Of a stretch of DNA of 38,431 bases, positions 8,656 through 17,872 are shown piece by piece. The DNA is from Candidatus Binataceae bacterium (GTDB lineage Bacteria; Desulfobacterota; Binatia; Binatales; Binataceae), in NCBI GenBank assembly GCA_024281015.1, contig JAMXLL010000316.1, positions 1 through 38,431 of the forward strand. The letters run 5' to 3'. The notes beneath the pieces are model-generated. The model did no database searches. It saw nothing but the letters and a program-made list of their open reading frames with translations, and was not told the DNA's origin. Position numbers and translations under genes: made by a program. The first letter of the stretch is position 1; each line of letters begins with the position of its first letter.

Positions 8656-9083
8656 AGCAAAACCTTAACATCGTATGCGTGATGTGCGCTGCAGCACTTC
8701 TCAGCGGCTGTGCAGTGCAGGGAGCGCCGTTCGGCAAAGCCACAGCACCCGCAGGTGAGTCGGTAGTTTACGTCTACCGGCCCTATCATTACGCGTCCTC
8801 GCTACTGCGTCCCCCCGTCACCTGCGGTGAAGATATGGCACGGATCGGTCCAGGCGGCTATCACGTGTTTCTGGTCCCCGCCGGAAAGAAAACTGAATGC
8901 GATGTGCAGTGGACCGAAACTTCCGACCAGGTGGAACTCGATGGCGGCAAGCGCGTTTACTATATCCGCGAAGAGATAGGATGGGGGGTGAGAAGCGGGC
9001 ATCCCCATCTGGACCCGGTCGACGCGGACCAGGCGAAGAGCGAAATCCAGCAATGTTGCGTGCAGGAAGAACCAGCATCGTAG
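8652..9083 (+). CDS. DUF2846-like lipoprotein
   Basis: 143 aa, starting with TTG that overlaps the previous stop (TTGA). The signal peptide has a good lipobox LLSGC (Cys20). The mature part, with ESVVYVYRPYHYASSLLRPPVTCG, a GGYHVFLVPAGKK segment and a strand pattern ending VYYIREE, resembles DUF2846-type envelope lipoproteins. That link is from pattern memory, not a search. It carries extra cysteines (C58, C74 and a CC pair near the C-terminus) that could form disulfides after export. It forms a two-gene unit with the lipoprotein upstream; function unknown. Confidence 0.72.
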   Translation: MKQNLNIVCVMCAAALLSGCAVQGAPFGKATAPAGESVVYVYRPYHYASSLLRPPVTCGEDMARIGPGGYHVFLVPAGKKTECDVQWTETSDQVELDGGKRVYYIREEIGWGVRSGHPHLDPVDADQAKSEIQQCCVQEEPAS

Positions 9084-9246
9084 GTCTTAGAACTATCTGC
9101 GCCGACAAGTCCAAACATCCGTGAGACTAGTTAGAGGGGACATCCAGAAAGGCGCGATTGCGGTCTTTCTTTCGGTGCCGTTTACCAGCGGGCGCTAGTG
9201 GGAATCTTCGGCCTTATGCAATGCTCAAGTGGCGAAGGAGAATTCT

Positions 9247-10374
9247 ATGGGTACATTCCCGATTATGGATGCCGACGCGCATATGTGCGAGCCGCCGAAT
9301 TTGTGGGTCGAGCGAATCGAGCAACGCTTTCGCGACCGCGCACCACGCATCGTCAAGGACGTTAACGGCCGGAAAGGCGCTTTTTTCGTTTGCGAGGGTT
9401 TACCCCCATTTCCGGTCTCTGGCGCCTTTGCTGCCGGCCAGACATTTGACAAGAAATTCCTGGAATCTGGGCTGGAGAGCGCACCTGCGGGTGGATGGGA
9501 CCCGGCTGCCCGCTTGAAGGATATGGACCGCGATGGGGTCGTTGCTCAGATCTTGTACACGACGGTGGGGTTTACCTTATTCGGAATCCAGGAAGCCGAG
9601 TTCCAGGAAGCTTGCTTCAAGGTTTATAACGATTGGCTGGCCGAATTCTGCAAGTATGCGCCGCGCCGTCTGGGTGGTCTCGGCTTGATCTCGCTGTTCG
9701 ACATTGAGCGCGGCACGCGCGAGCTGGAGCGATGCAATAAACTCGGTCTCAAAGGGGCCATGATTTGGGCAACTCCACCGGAGGGAGACCATTACGGGGC
9801 ACGCCAGTATGACCGGTTTTGGGCGGCCGCCCAGGAGTTGGAGATGCCGCTTTCGCTCCATATCCTGACGGGAGCGCGCCGCAGCGGTCGAATCGGCGGG
9901 GGTCAAGATGCGGCGCATATGTACGTTTTGGTGACTACGCGGCCCCAGGAGGTTCAGACCTCACTCATGCAGTTCATCTTCTATGGTGTGCTGGAGCGAT
10001 TTCCGCGGCTTAAGCTGGTCTCGGCGGAGAATGACATTTCCTGGGTCCCGCCGGTGCTCGAGCGCGCCGATCGCTACTATTATGCTTATCAGAAGGCGTA
10101 CGAGATATCGCTGCCGATGAAGCCTAGTGAGTATTTCCGCCGCCAGGTTTACGCGACGTTTATTGAAGATTCATTGGGACTGAAGGTATACCGGTTTATC
10201 GGCGCCGACAATTTCATGTGGTCGACTGATTATCCCCACCGTGCCGCGACTTGGCCGCACTCTCAGGAGGTGTTGGCGCGTGACTTCGCCGACCTTCCCC
10301 AGGAGGATCGGGTTAAGATGGCTCGCGACAATATGGCCAAGCTTTACGGCTTCGAAATTCCCACGATTCAATAG
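9247..10374 (+). CDS. Amidohydrolase-2 family metal-dependent hydrolase
   Basis: TIM-barrel hydrolase/decarboxylase of the amidohydrolase-2 (COG2159) group, 375 aa from ATG 9247. AAGGAG lies 6 nt upstream, so the GTG at 9229 is rejected. Metal ligands are visible: DADAH (D8, D10, H12) followed by the subgroup signature EPPNLW, a central histidine in PLSLHIL (H195), and the C-terminal STDYPH (D338). This EPxxLW/DYPH subgroup is abundant in Actinobacteria and soil lineages that degrade aromatic or terpenoid compounds; the substrate is unknown. It stands alone, with no partner in the 160 bp before it and no gene for 380 bp after it. Confidence 0.88.
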   Translation: MGTFPIMDADAHMCEPPNLWVERIEQRFRDRAPRIVKDVNGRKGAFFVCEGLPPFPVSGAFAAGQTFDKKFLESGLESAPAGGWDPAARLKDMDRDGVVAQILYTTVGFTLFGIQEAEFQEACFKVYNDWLAEFCKYAPRRLGGLGLISLFDIERGTRELERCNKLGLKGAMIWATPPEGDHYGARQYDRFWAAAQELEMPLSLHILTGARRSGRIGGGQDAAHMYVLVTTRPQEVQTSLMQFIFYGVLERFPRLKLVSAENDISWVPPVLERADRYYYAYQKAYEISLPMKPSEYFRRQVYATFIEDSLGLKVYRFIGADNFMWSTDYPHRAATWPHSQEVLARDFADLPQEDRVKMARDNMAKLYGFEIPTIQ

Positions 10375-10754
10375 CCGGCCAGTCGAAACAGGGCCGGCGC
10401 AGTCCAAGGTTCGCTGGCCCTGTTGCTGAAGCGTCAGAAGCCGGTTTACCAACTATAGGCGAACCGACGCCGAGCGAGCTGAGCAATTAGCCGCTCGTCC
10501 ACGCAACTTTCATAGTAAACATTCGTCAAGACTGGGTTTCTCATCTTGTCGTTATGTGACCTGATGAAGAGGGCCATAATTTGTTTCAAAGTAGTACCGC
10601 GCCTGCTAATGGAGCGCGAAAGGGACCGACGCGCGCTCCGGTGGCATGTGCATCGCGCAACTAACGAAGCGCCAGTACAACGGCCTAGGACAGCTCACAC
10701 TTAGGGTCGCCGCAGCGTTAACCCCATTGCTGAGGGTTGGATTCTACGGGACGG
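10375..10754. other. Gene-free stretch with two competing hairpins
   Basis: No credible gene. Right at the amidohydrolase stop there are two mutually exclusive inverted repeats: GCCGGCC (10374-10380) with GGCCGGC (10392-10398), and AACAGGGCC (10387-10395) with GGCCCTGTT (10416-10424). Neither is followed by a T-run, so a factor-independent terminator is not clear; they could stabilise the mRNA end. The rest of the stretch shows nothing I can name. The histidine-kinase gene ends at 10755 on the opposite strand. Confidence 0.4.
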
Positions 10755-12314
10755 TCAATGGCGGCTTTCTTTAAAGTCAGCCAGGATTCTCTGAAGCTTT
10801 TCTAACTGGAGAGGTTTCACGAGATGTTGGTCGATCCCTGCTGCGCGAGAGCGCTGGAGATCTTCGGGTCGGCCGTAACCACTAAGAGCTACAAGCAACG
10901 GCACGTCATTACCAGTTGTCCTCTTTCGCAACTCCTGAGCTAGTTCATAGCCGTTCATCTCCGGGAGGCCAATGTCCAGTAAAATGACTTGCGGGCGAAA
11001 TACGGATGCCGCCTTGATCGCGGATCGGCCATCCTTAACCGTCTGCACGTCATAGCCTTCATTGCTAAGTATTGCCTGGAGGGTCTCGGCTGAATCTGCG
11101 TCATCCTCAGCCAACATGATACGGAGCGGGCCGGCGTGGCGGGCGTTTATCGATGCCGGCTCCGCATTTGCCTCTCGCGCTTCGCCACCTGTGACCGGGA
11201 GGCTGACCGTAAATTCGCTACCAGAACCAATCCCTTTACTAGAAGCGCTAATAGATCCACCATGCAATTCGGCGATCGATTTGGCCAGAGCCAGGCCGAG
11301 TCCCAATCCGCCTTGTGACCGCTCAATACCTTGTTCACCCTGCGCGAACGGTTCGAATAGACGAGCTAGCAATTCAGGTCCCATGCCGATTCCATTGTCT
11401 CTGATGCTAACGTTAACGGTCGAGTCGTGAGCATCACAATGGAGGCCAATCTGTCCACCCTCAGGAGTGTATTTCGACGCATTTATCAGTAGATTGGAAA
11501 AGAGCTGAGTCAAACGTATCGGGTCTCCGTGAACGGCAACGTCACGTCCGAGATCGTGCGTGAAGTGCTGGCGTTTCTGCAGCATGCTTCGAGCACAAGC
11601 GTCGATGGCGTTATGAATGACCGTCGATAAAGCCACATTGTACTTCTCGACAGTCACTTTCCCGTTGGCAAAACGCGCTACATCGAGAAGATCGTCCAAG
11701 AGCCGGCTAATAACCTTCGCCTGACGAGTGGCCAGCTCAAGGGGTCTACTGATCTTCGATTCAGCAGAGTAGCTAATTAGCGTCAACGCATTGGTAATGA
11801 CCGACAGTGGATTTCTTAGCTCATGAGCCAGCATGGCAAGGAACTTGTCGCGTTCCTGAATCCGCTTTTCCAGAGTATCCAGCAAGGATCTGACTTCATA
11901 CTGACGGTGCCGCCCAGCGAGAACGCTGCGCACTACGCTTACGAAGTTCTCGGTCTTTATTGGACGCTCGAGTACAGTGACGTTGGTGCGCCTATAGAAT
12001 GACGGAAAAGAGTCAGCTACGCTGCCGCGATCGTGACGTCTGGTAAGTATGATGACCGGAATATCCAAGCCAGTGGGCTGCTGTTCCAGTAGAGAAGTCA
12101 GGTGCGCGACGGCTCCAGGCGTTAGGGCCTCATCAGCGATTATCAGCGCGCCGATTGCGGATCCCAGTGTTTGAGACAATTGCTCAACATTCGTGAAAGG
12201 GTCTGCTTTGAAGCCGCAGCGTTTGAGCAACTCAACAGCCAGCGTGGAATCTCGTCCCGTCGGCGTCAACACCAACAGGCGTTGTCCGGCGCCTTCATGC
12301 CAGTTGAGGTTCAC
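10755..12314 (-). CDS. Hybrid histidine kinase with N-terminal pseudo-receiver
   Basis: 519-aa soluble two-component hybrid. Residues 11-135 look like a receiver fold that lost the acidic phosphorylation residues (LLVLTPTGRD where the acidic pair should be). A coiled linker leads to the HisKA domain with phospho-accepting H164 (MLAHELRNPL). The HATPase domain has N box NLLINAS (N278), DNGIGM and GGLGLGLALA. A C-terminal receiver has D404-D405, phospho-acceptor D447 (LLDIGLPEMNG) and K500 (LVKPL). There is no membrane segment or PAS domain. The start is GTG, only 14 bp after the KaiC-like stop, so the two form an operon; KaiC-family ATPases are commonly paired with such kinases. Output and signal are unknown. 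Confidence 0.9.
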   Translation of the reverse strand: MNLNWHEGAGQRLLVLTPTGRDSTLAVELLKRCGFKADPFTNVEQLSQTLGSAIGALIIADEALTPGAVAHLTSLLEQQPTGLDIPVIILTRRHDRGSVADSFPSFYRRTNVTVLERPIKTENFVSVVRSVLAGRHRQYEVRSLLDTLEKRIQERDKFLAMLAHELRNPLSVITNALTLISYSAESKISRPLELATRQAKVISRLLDDLLDVARFANGKVTVEKYNVALSTVIHNAIDACARSMLQKRQHFTHDLGRDVAVHGDPIRLTQLFSNLLINASKYTPEGGQIGLHCDAHDSTVNVSIRDNGIGMGPELLARLFEPFAQGEQGIERSQGGLGLGLALAKSIAELHGGSISASSKGIGSGSEFTVSLPVTGGEAREANAEPASINARHAGPLRIMLAEDDADSAETLQAILSNEGYDVQTVKDGRSAIKAASVFRPQVILLDIGLPEMNGYELAQELRKRTTGNDVPLLVALSGYGRPEDLQRSRAAGIDQHLVKPLQLEKLQRILADFKESRH

Positions 12315-12328
12315 AGGCGCTGATTCTG

Positions 12329-13810
12329 CTAAGAATTGCGGGCTTCGTTGCGGTACCGGAGTTGACCAGCCAGCAGTCCATCGAATTCAGAAAGTGGCTC
12401 TCCTACCAGAAGCCCGTCCGTGGAGTTAAGTGTAAGTTCGCGAATGGTTCGTTCATGTCCGCCGTGTCGGTTTTTGATCATGGCGATGGCCTGTCGAACG
12501 CGTCCTGCCGCTTCGAAGTATCGTAGACTAATCACCGCATCAGCCAGGTAGCTGGCATCGATTGGTGATTCAAGAGTTCCAATCAAGCCGTTTTCGGCAG
12601 TAATCACCAGGCTTACAACGCCCTGCTGATTCAGATAACTCAGCAGCTCGTGAATATGTAACAGGGGGAAGCGCTCATCCGGCATGGATTGTAGATAACC
12701 ATTCAGCGTATCGATAACGACCAAAGTAGCGCCATCCCGCTCGACCGCTTCCTGGACGAGATGAGCAAACTGTGCCGGTGAGAGCTGAGCTGGATCGACC
12801 TGGTCAATCGTCACAATGCCCGTTTCGACGAGCTCGCCCAGATTCATACCGAAACCTGCGGCTCGAGCAATTAGGGTCGACTTGTTTTCTTCAAATATAA
12901 AGAACGCCGAATGCTCGTTTTCCCGAGCCGCGTAAACTGCATAAGCACATGCTATTGAAGACTTACCGGCTCCTGCCGGTCCCGTTACCAATGTGCTGCT
13001 GCCACGTACCAGCCCGCCATCGACCAGCCGGTCCAGACCTTCAATTCCGCTTTTGTACTTGTCGGGTCTAAAGTCCTTGTGATGAATAGCCGCGACTAAT
13101 GTTGGAAAAACCTGGATGCCGCCGTGGCGGATGATAAAATCGTGAAAACCTTCGCGAATAGTACTGCCTCGTAATTTCAGAACGCGTAAACGTCGCCTTA
13201 CAGTTCCATAGTCGCGAGGCAGTTGTTCAAGAAAGATCACGCCGTGAGCGATGCTCTGAAGTTGCGGATCCCGGTCAGGAGTAAGCTCATCTGTAAAAAT
13301 GACAGTACAATTCCGCTTTGCAAAAAAATTCTTCAGACCGATTATGTGTCGCCGATAGCGGAGGGGATCCCGGGCAAGGAGTCGGATTTCTGAAAGAGAG
13401 TCGAAAACCACACGCTGCGGATTTAATTGCTCGACCAAGTCGTAAAGACTTTTCATCAGCTCGTTGAGCTCGACTTCGCCGGGCTCAAAAATTGTATAAT
13501 CGCGGTCGGGGTCGGAGCTGTCTTCAGCGAAACTCGGGACATGAAACTCCAATGGTACTTCTAAATTCCAACCATGACTGTCTGCTATCGAGCGTAGTTC
13601 ATCCTCAGATTCGGAAAAGCTGACGAAAAGCGCCTGCTCCCCCCGAGAAGCTCCCTCGAGCAGAAATTGAAAAGCAAAAGTTGTCTTGCCGCAGCCAGCG
13701 GCTCCTTCAACCACGTACAGGCGTCGCTCGGGAAGTCCACCGCCTAAGATCTCATCTACACCAGGGATGCCGGTGGTTGCCCTCGAACTGTCAATGGGCC
13801 GTGCTGGCAT
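12329..13810 (-). CDS. Double-domain KaiC-like ATPase
   Basis: 493-aa RecA-fold ATPase with two KaiC domains. Domain 1 (1-235) has GVDEILGGGLP then Walker A GAAGCGKTT (36-44) and Walker B VVFDS (D137). Domain 2 (250-493) has GIEGLDRLVDGGL, Walker A GPAGAGKS (277-284) and Walker B VVIDT (about D347). The paired catalytic glutamates are intact in domain 2 (FEEN, 307-308) but domain 1 reads FSESED, so the first glutamate of that pair is a serine. Length matches KaiC (about 500 aa). No kaiA or kaiB is in the window, so a circadian oscillator is not implied; KaiC homologues outside cyanobacteria act in stress response and as partners of histidine kinases. It starts at ATG with a poor Shine-Dalgarno site and is followed after 14 bp by the hybrid kinase. 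Confidence 0.9.
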   Translation of the reverse strand: MPARPIDSSRATTGIPGVDEILGGGLPERRLYVVEGAAGCGKTTFAFQFLLEGASRGEQALFVSFSESEDELRSIADSHGWNLEVPLEFHVPSFAEDSSDPDRDYTIFEPGEVELNELMKSLYDLVEQLNPQRVVFDSLSEIRLLARDPLRYRRHIIGLKNFFAKRNCTVIFTDELTPDRDPQLQSIAHGVIFLEQLPRDYGTVRRRLRVLKLRGSTIREGFHDFIIRHGGIQVFPTLVAAIHHKDFRPDKYKSGIEGLDRLVDGGLVRGSSTLVTGPAGAGKSSIACAYAVYAARENEHSAFFIFEENKSTLIARAAGFGMNLGELVETGIVTIDQVDPAQLSPAQFAHLVQEAVERDGATLVVIDTLNGYLQSMPDERFPLLHIHELLSYLNQQGVVSLVITAENGLIGTLESPIDASYLADAVISLRYFEAAGRVRQAIAMIKNRHGGHERTIRELTLNSTDGLLVGEPLSEFDGLLAGQLRYRNEARNS

Positions 13811-14087
13811 AAATGGACGTTATCAAATCCACGTTGGGGGGTACAATTAAATGCTGTCCGAAGGGACTTTTTGGCGTTTTTAGCGGACGTAATACTCGAT
13901 GCCACAATATCGCGCATCGTAAGCTAGTTATCTCTCTCACACTTGCATCATCGGGACTGATGATCACACCACGGCACGCTGCGTTGCGCTGCTGACCCAC
14001 TAACGCGACCATGAATGGGACCAATCCGCAGGGTACAACGAAGAGCAGGGAGAGTCCTCCGCCAAATCCCCTAGGAAAAGTCACACA

Positions 14088-16334
14088 TTACTGTTGATTG
14101 AGTACCGCGGCAGCCTGGTCGAGCCGGTCACTGTATTTGTCCAGCGCGGCGGCGGTGAACTTCGTGTAACGATCGGCATCGCTCCAGCGGTGGTCTTCGA
14201 TAGCCTCGCGTACGCCGGGTAGAGTCTTGGCCTCGTAGCCCGTGAAGCTGCCCGGCGCGTAGAGTAGGTTTTTGTACCACGGGCGACCAGGCAGACCGCT
14301 TTCGGGTGCGAGCGTCTGATCAAGCGTCAGCATCAAAGATTGCAACTGCCCGAGCCGGGTGCCTGGGAGATCCGCGCCGTTTTTGGCCAATGCCTCATCG
14401 TAGGCCTTCGCGCTGCGCTCAAGCCGATCGACCGCATTTTCGAGTGAAGCGAATTCGAGATGCGGAACACGGCCGAGCGGTGATGGCAGGCCACTGGATT
14501 TGGTTGGGTCGGCGGCAAGTTGAAATGCCCGATCTCGCAGCAACTTGGCCTGCGTTTCGGCCCGATCTCGCTCGTCATCGGCGAGCTTCTCCACTTGTTC
14601 GAGATAATCTGACACGTGCTCGGCAAAACCGCCTGCCTGTTGAACTGGAATATCGGTATCGGCGACCCGAAGCACCACCCGTCCAATGGTTTTTGCCAGC
14701 AGCGCATCGTAGACAAAACCCGGATCGACGAAACGGCTATGATGCTCGAACGTATCGTAAGCCGAATGATAGACCCCGCGGCTGTCGCCCTCTTCGCCAA
14801 AGGCGAGGTCCAGCGACGGCACCCCTAGATGGTCAATGAAGCTGGAAAAATCTGAGCCAGAGCCGAGTGCCTCGATCGGAAAATCGCTGGCGGGTTCCGC
14901 AGCAACCTTCGCCTCACTCTTGACTTCCTCCTTAGCGTCGGGTTCGAGCGCCGCAATTCGCATATGAGCACGCAGCCGCTCACCGATAGACACCCCAGTT
15001 TCCGGATCGACTACATCGGCTGCTACCCGGTTTACCAGGTGCTGAAAATCATGGCTGCCCGCCGCCGCCAGAAAGCCGCGGCCGTTGGTGTCGGAATTGA
15101 TGTACACCACGGCTTTGCTTCTGAGTTCGACTGCGTGCGCTTCCGTCCATTCCGTCGAGCCGAGCAACATCGGTTCCTCAGCGTCCCAACTGGCGTATAC
15201 CAGTGTTCGTTTGGGCCGCCATCCGGCCTTGGTTAAAGCCCCGATGGCCTTGGCTTCCGCAAGTAGAGCGACCTGCCCGGATAATGGGTCGCTGGCACCA
15301 AAAACCCAGGCATCGTGATGGTTACCACGTACGACCCATTGATCGGGCCATCTTGAGCCTTTCATGATCGCGATCACATCATCGATCTCCTTAAGGCCCC
15401 AATCTGAGCTGACTTTAAGATGACCCGCCGCGCCACCCGGTCCGACGTGATAGGTAATGGGAAGCGAGCCGCGCCATGATGGAGGCGCGACAGGGCCTCC
15501 CAGCGCTGCAAGGAAAACTTGAGCGTCGGCGTAGGAGATTGGCAGCGTCGGTATTTTTAGAATAGTCGGAGCCGCAGAGATTTTCAGGCGTTTGGCATTC
15601 TCGGTTGCGGCAACTCCGGGCGTCAGGGGATCTCCCGGATAAAGCGAAATGTCGGAAACCGATCCACGCTGGATACCATGAGGCGGGCGCATCGGCCCGG
15701 CCGGATAAGTTTTGTCGACTGCGTACCCATCGTTGCCCGGATCAGAATAAATCACGCAACCAAGTGCGCCGTGCTGATAAGCAAGTTTCGGCTTTAATCC
15801 GCGCCAGCCACCACCATAGCGGGCGATTACGATTGTGCCCTTCGCACTGATTCCGAGCCGCTGAAGGGTTTTGTAATCGTCCTGCATTCCATAATTGACG
15901 TATAGCAACGGCGCAGTCACCTCCCCGTCCCCCTGGTACTCAACGTAGGCAGGCAGCGCCGGTTGGGTCGCGGTTGCGCTGGTATCTCCGGGAATCGGCG
16001 GCTCCTGCAACATTGCCTTGAACGGTTGAGAACCGGCGAGCTCAAAAGTTTCGCTGCGCGGCGTTGGATAAAGCACCCAGAAGCGCTCGATGTGAGCGTC
16101 CCAACCCCATTCCTTGAACCACGACAAGATCTGATTCGCATTGGCTTTATTATGAGGAGAGCCGACATGGTTGGGTTCGCTGGCAAGAAGCTTCATCCAG
16201 TCCCGCAAGTCACTCGGGTGAATCTGTGTGTCAAAATCATGTTCAACCTGCGCCTCACCGGACGGCGCCGCCGCAACGCAGACAGCGGCGCCCCATAGCA
16301 GTAGTGCAGTCGCAAGCAAAAAAACGGTGCGCAT
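14088..16334 (-). CDS. Secreted M28 peptidase, glutamate carboxypeptidase II-like
   Basis: 748-aa zinc peptidase of the M28B group (NAALADase/transferrin-receptor type). A signal peptide covers residues 1-22. A protease-associated domain (about 110-290) interrupts the peptidase domain. The zinc site is complete by comparison with human glutamate carboxypeptidase II: the His/Asp pair in NHHDAWVFGASDPLSG, the glutamate pair in WDAEEPMLLGS (catalytic base plus ligand), the Asp of INSDTNGRG and the His of YHSAYDTFEHH. A helical transferrin-receptor-like dimerisation domain fills about 590-748. It probably trims C-terminal acidic residues from peptides outside the cytoplasm; the exact substrate is inferred. 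AAAGGA precedes the ATG. It follows the LLM gene by 26 bp on the same strand. Confidence 0.92.
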   Translation of the reverse strand: MRTVFLLATALLLWGAAVCVAAAPSGEAQVEHDFDTQIHPSDLRDWMKLLASEPNHVGSPHNKANANQILSWFKEWGWDAHIERFWVLYPTPRSETFELAGSQPFKAMLQEPPIPGDTSATATQPALPAYVEYQGDGEVTAPLLYVNYGMQDDYKTLQRLGISAKGTIVIARYGGGWRGLKPKLAYQHGALGCVIYSDPGNDGYAVDKTYPAGPMRPPHGIQRGSVSDISLYPGDPLTPGVAATENAKRLKISAAPTILKIPTLPISYADAQVFLAALGGPVAPPSWRGSLPITYHVGPGGAAGHLKVSSDWGLKEIDDVIAIMKGSRWPDQWVVRGNHHDAWVFGASDPLSGQVALLAEAKAIGALTKAGWRPKRTLVYASWDAEEPMLLGSTEWTEAHAVELRSKAVVYINSDTNGRGFLAAAGSHDFQHLVNRVAADVVDPETGVSIGERLRAHMRIAALEPDAKEEVKSEAKVAAEPASDFPIEALGSGSDFSSFIDHLGVPSLDLAFGEEGDSRGVYHSAYDTFEHHSRFVDPGFVYDALLAKTIGRVVLRVADTDIPVQQAGGFAEHVSDYLEQVEKLADDERDRAETQAKLLRDRAFQLAADPTKSSGLPSPLGRVPHLEFASLENAVDRLERSAKAYDEALAKNGADLPGTRLGQLQSLMLTLDQTLAPESGLPGRPWYKNLLYAPGSFTGYEAKTLPGVREAIEDHRWSDADRYTKFTAAALDKYSDRLDQAAAVLNQQ

Positions 16335-16360
16335 TGGTTTCCTTTATAACCCGGGGCTAA

Positions 16361-17431
16361 CTAGCTCCGAGCGATCACGGTTTCGCTGAACTCGCGTACG
16401 AAGGAGTCGAATTCGCCATATGGTGGTATGAAGGCGATTTGCTTCACACCGGCCCGTTCGAGCGCGCCGATACGCTCACACAAGTCCTCCGGCGGCGAAG
16501 TCATCGTCGTATACCGGATGAGTTCTGCCGTGACGAAGCGCTCCTCCTCCGGCCGAACATACAGACCGTGACCTTCGTGCAGCTTGAGATAGTAGCGCTC
16601 GTCGCTGCGTATGTGCTCGTCGACGTATGACTGGTACTGCTGAAATATGCTGCGCAATGGGACCGGTGCCTGCTCGATGCTGGTGACGCCTTCATAAAGG
16701 GAATGCAGGGCAACCATGCTCCATGGACCGGCCGCCGTTCTGAGCCGCGGAGAATCATAGTGCTCACCCGGCCGCATCAAGGCCGCCGTCGTCAGCAGCA
16801 TCGTGTATAGCTCGCCCGGGTTGCGGCCATGGCGTTGGGCGGAAGTGCGCACACGCCGCCAGGCGTCGCTCCAACCCTCGACGGTGTTGCTGCGGGAGGT
16901 GATGAAGCCGTCCCCGATTTCACCCGCTAGTTCCATCGCGCGGGGCTGATTGGCCGCTATATAAATCGGGATGCGGTCGCGAAGATTGACAAAACCGATG
17001 TCCTGATGGAAAAAGCGCACCGCCCGTTGCACACCGCCTTCGCAATATTCCGATTCCCCGCCGCTAAGCAATCCGCGCACGAGGTCGACGTGATTGCTTA
17101 GCTCCCGTAATGGGTAAGGCGGTAAGCCCATCGAGCGACGCGCGCTGTTGCCGGTCCCGATTCCACATACTACTCTCCCTGGCGCGAGCTGATTCAATGA
17201 GCCAAGAGCACAGGCCGTGACGGGCGCGATTCGGGTGCCGGCGACAGCAACGCCGGTTCCAAGCTTCACCCGCCTCGTCGCCGCGGCGATCAGGGCCAGG
17301 CAAACAAACACGTCACCGGCCATCATTTGCGTATCCGCAACCCAGATATGACTAAACCCGAACGCTTCGGCGGCCTGGGCCTCGCGCACGCAGGAGTCGG
17401 GTTTAGGCATGATACAAATTCCAAAGTCCAC
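16361..17431 (-). CDS. LLM-class (F420-type) flavin-dependent oxidoreductase
   Basis: Luciferase-like monooxygenase fold, TIM-barrel, probably F420- or FMN-dependent. The track starts at 17557, but a perfect GGAGGA lies 8 nt before a GTG at 17429-17431, and the protein then begins VDFGICI, the usual first strand of this family; this gives 356 aa and drops 42 residues of Arg-rich low-quality sequence. Recognisable segments are EAQAAEAFGFSHIWVADTQM, the non-prolyl cis-peptide/cofactor region LALIAAATRRVKLGTGV, GRVVCGIGTGNSARR and PIYIAANQPRAMELAGEIGDG. A mycothiol- or methylene-THMPT-reductase-like role is common in the group, but the substrate is unknown. It lies 26 bp upstream of the M28 peptidase, probably in one transcript. 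Confidence 0.88.
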   Translation of the reverse strand: MDFGICIMPKPDSCVREAQAAEAFGFSHIWVADTQMMAGDVFVCLALIAAATRRVKLGTGVAVAGTRIAPVTACALGSLNQLAPGRVVCGIGTGNSARRSMGLPPYPLRELSNHVDLVRGLLSGGESEYCEGGVQRAVRFFHQDIGFVNLRDRIPIYIAANQPRAMELAGEIGDGFITSRSNTVEGWSDAWRRVRTSAQRHGRNPGELYTMLLTTAALMRPGEHYDSPRLRTAAGPWSMVALHSLYEGVTSIEQAPVPLRSIFQQYQSYVDEHIRSDERYYLKLHEGHGLYVRPEEERFVTAELIRYTTMTSPPEDLCERIGALERAGVKQIAFIPPYGEFDSFVREFSETVIARS

Positions 17432-17439
17432 CTGAGGCG

Positions 17440-17445
17440 TCCTCC
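17440..17445 (-). promoter_or_regulatory. Ribosome binding site deciding the LLM start
   Basis: On the minus strand this reads GGAGGA, 8 nt before the GTG at 17431. It is the strongest Shine-Dalgarno match near the gene and is the reason for choosing the GTG over the upstream ATG at 17557. Confidence 0.7.
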
Positions 17446-17872
17446 GTCGGCCGCGCGTCCGCCTGCTGCGGGTTGCGCGGTGCCCATGATTTAGCAACTC
17501 AGCGGCAATGGTGAAACGCCGTGTACCGGGCAAGTCTAACCTTACACTTAGCGACATGAGCTAATTAAGATGTGGCATCTTGACATTCGATATCCCCCTG
17601 TAAGGGCAGACTCCCTTCTCTGAAGCAACGTTGAAGCAAACGCTTATTGTAGGACCATGCACCTTTAGCCGGTATCTCCAGCTATCGCAAAAGTGTTCGC
17701 CCATCACGTCTGCACGCGTCACATTCGACCCTCCAATTAGATTACCTTGGGGTCTTGTGCGGAAGTTGGCGGTGAAACCAAATCACGAACCGAGCGTCCT
17801 TGGTATCGAGCTTGGTCCTTGTACGCGAGATCAGCTTAACTCAGCGGAAATGTATTAACGTCTGATGCGGCG

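Noticed and set aside
12329-13810. A circadian kai operon
   Set aside because: No kaiA or kaiB in the window; KaiC-like proteins outside cyanobacteria often have other roles.
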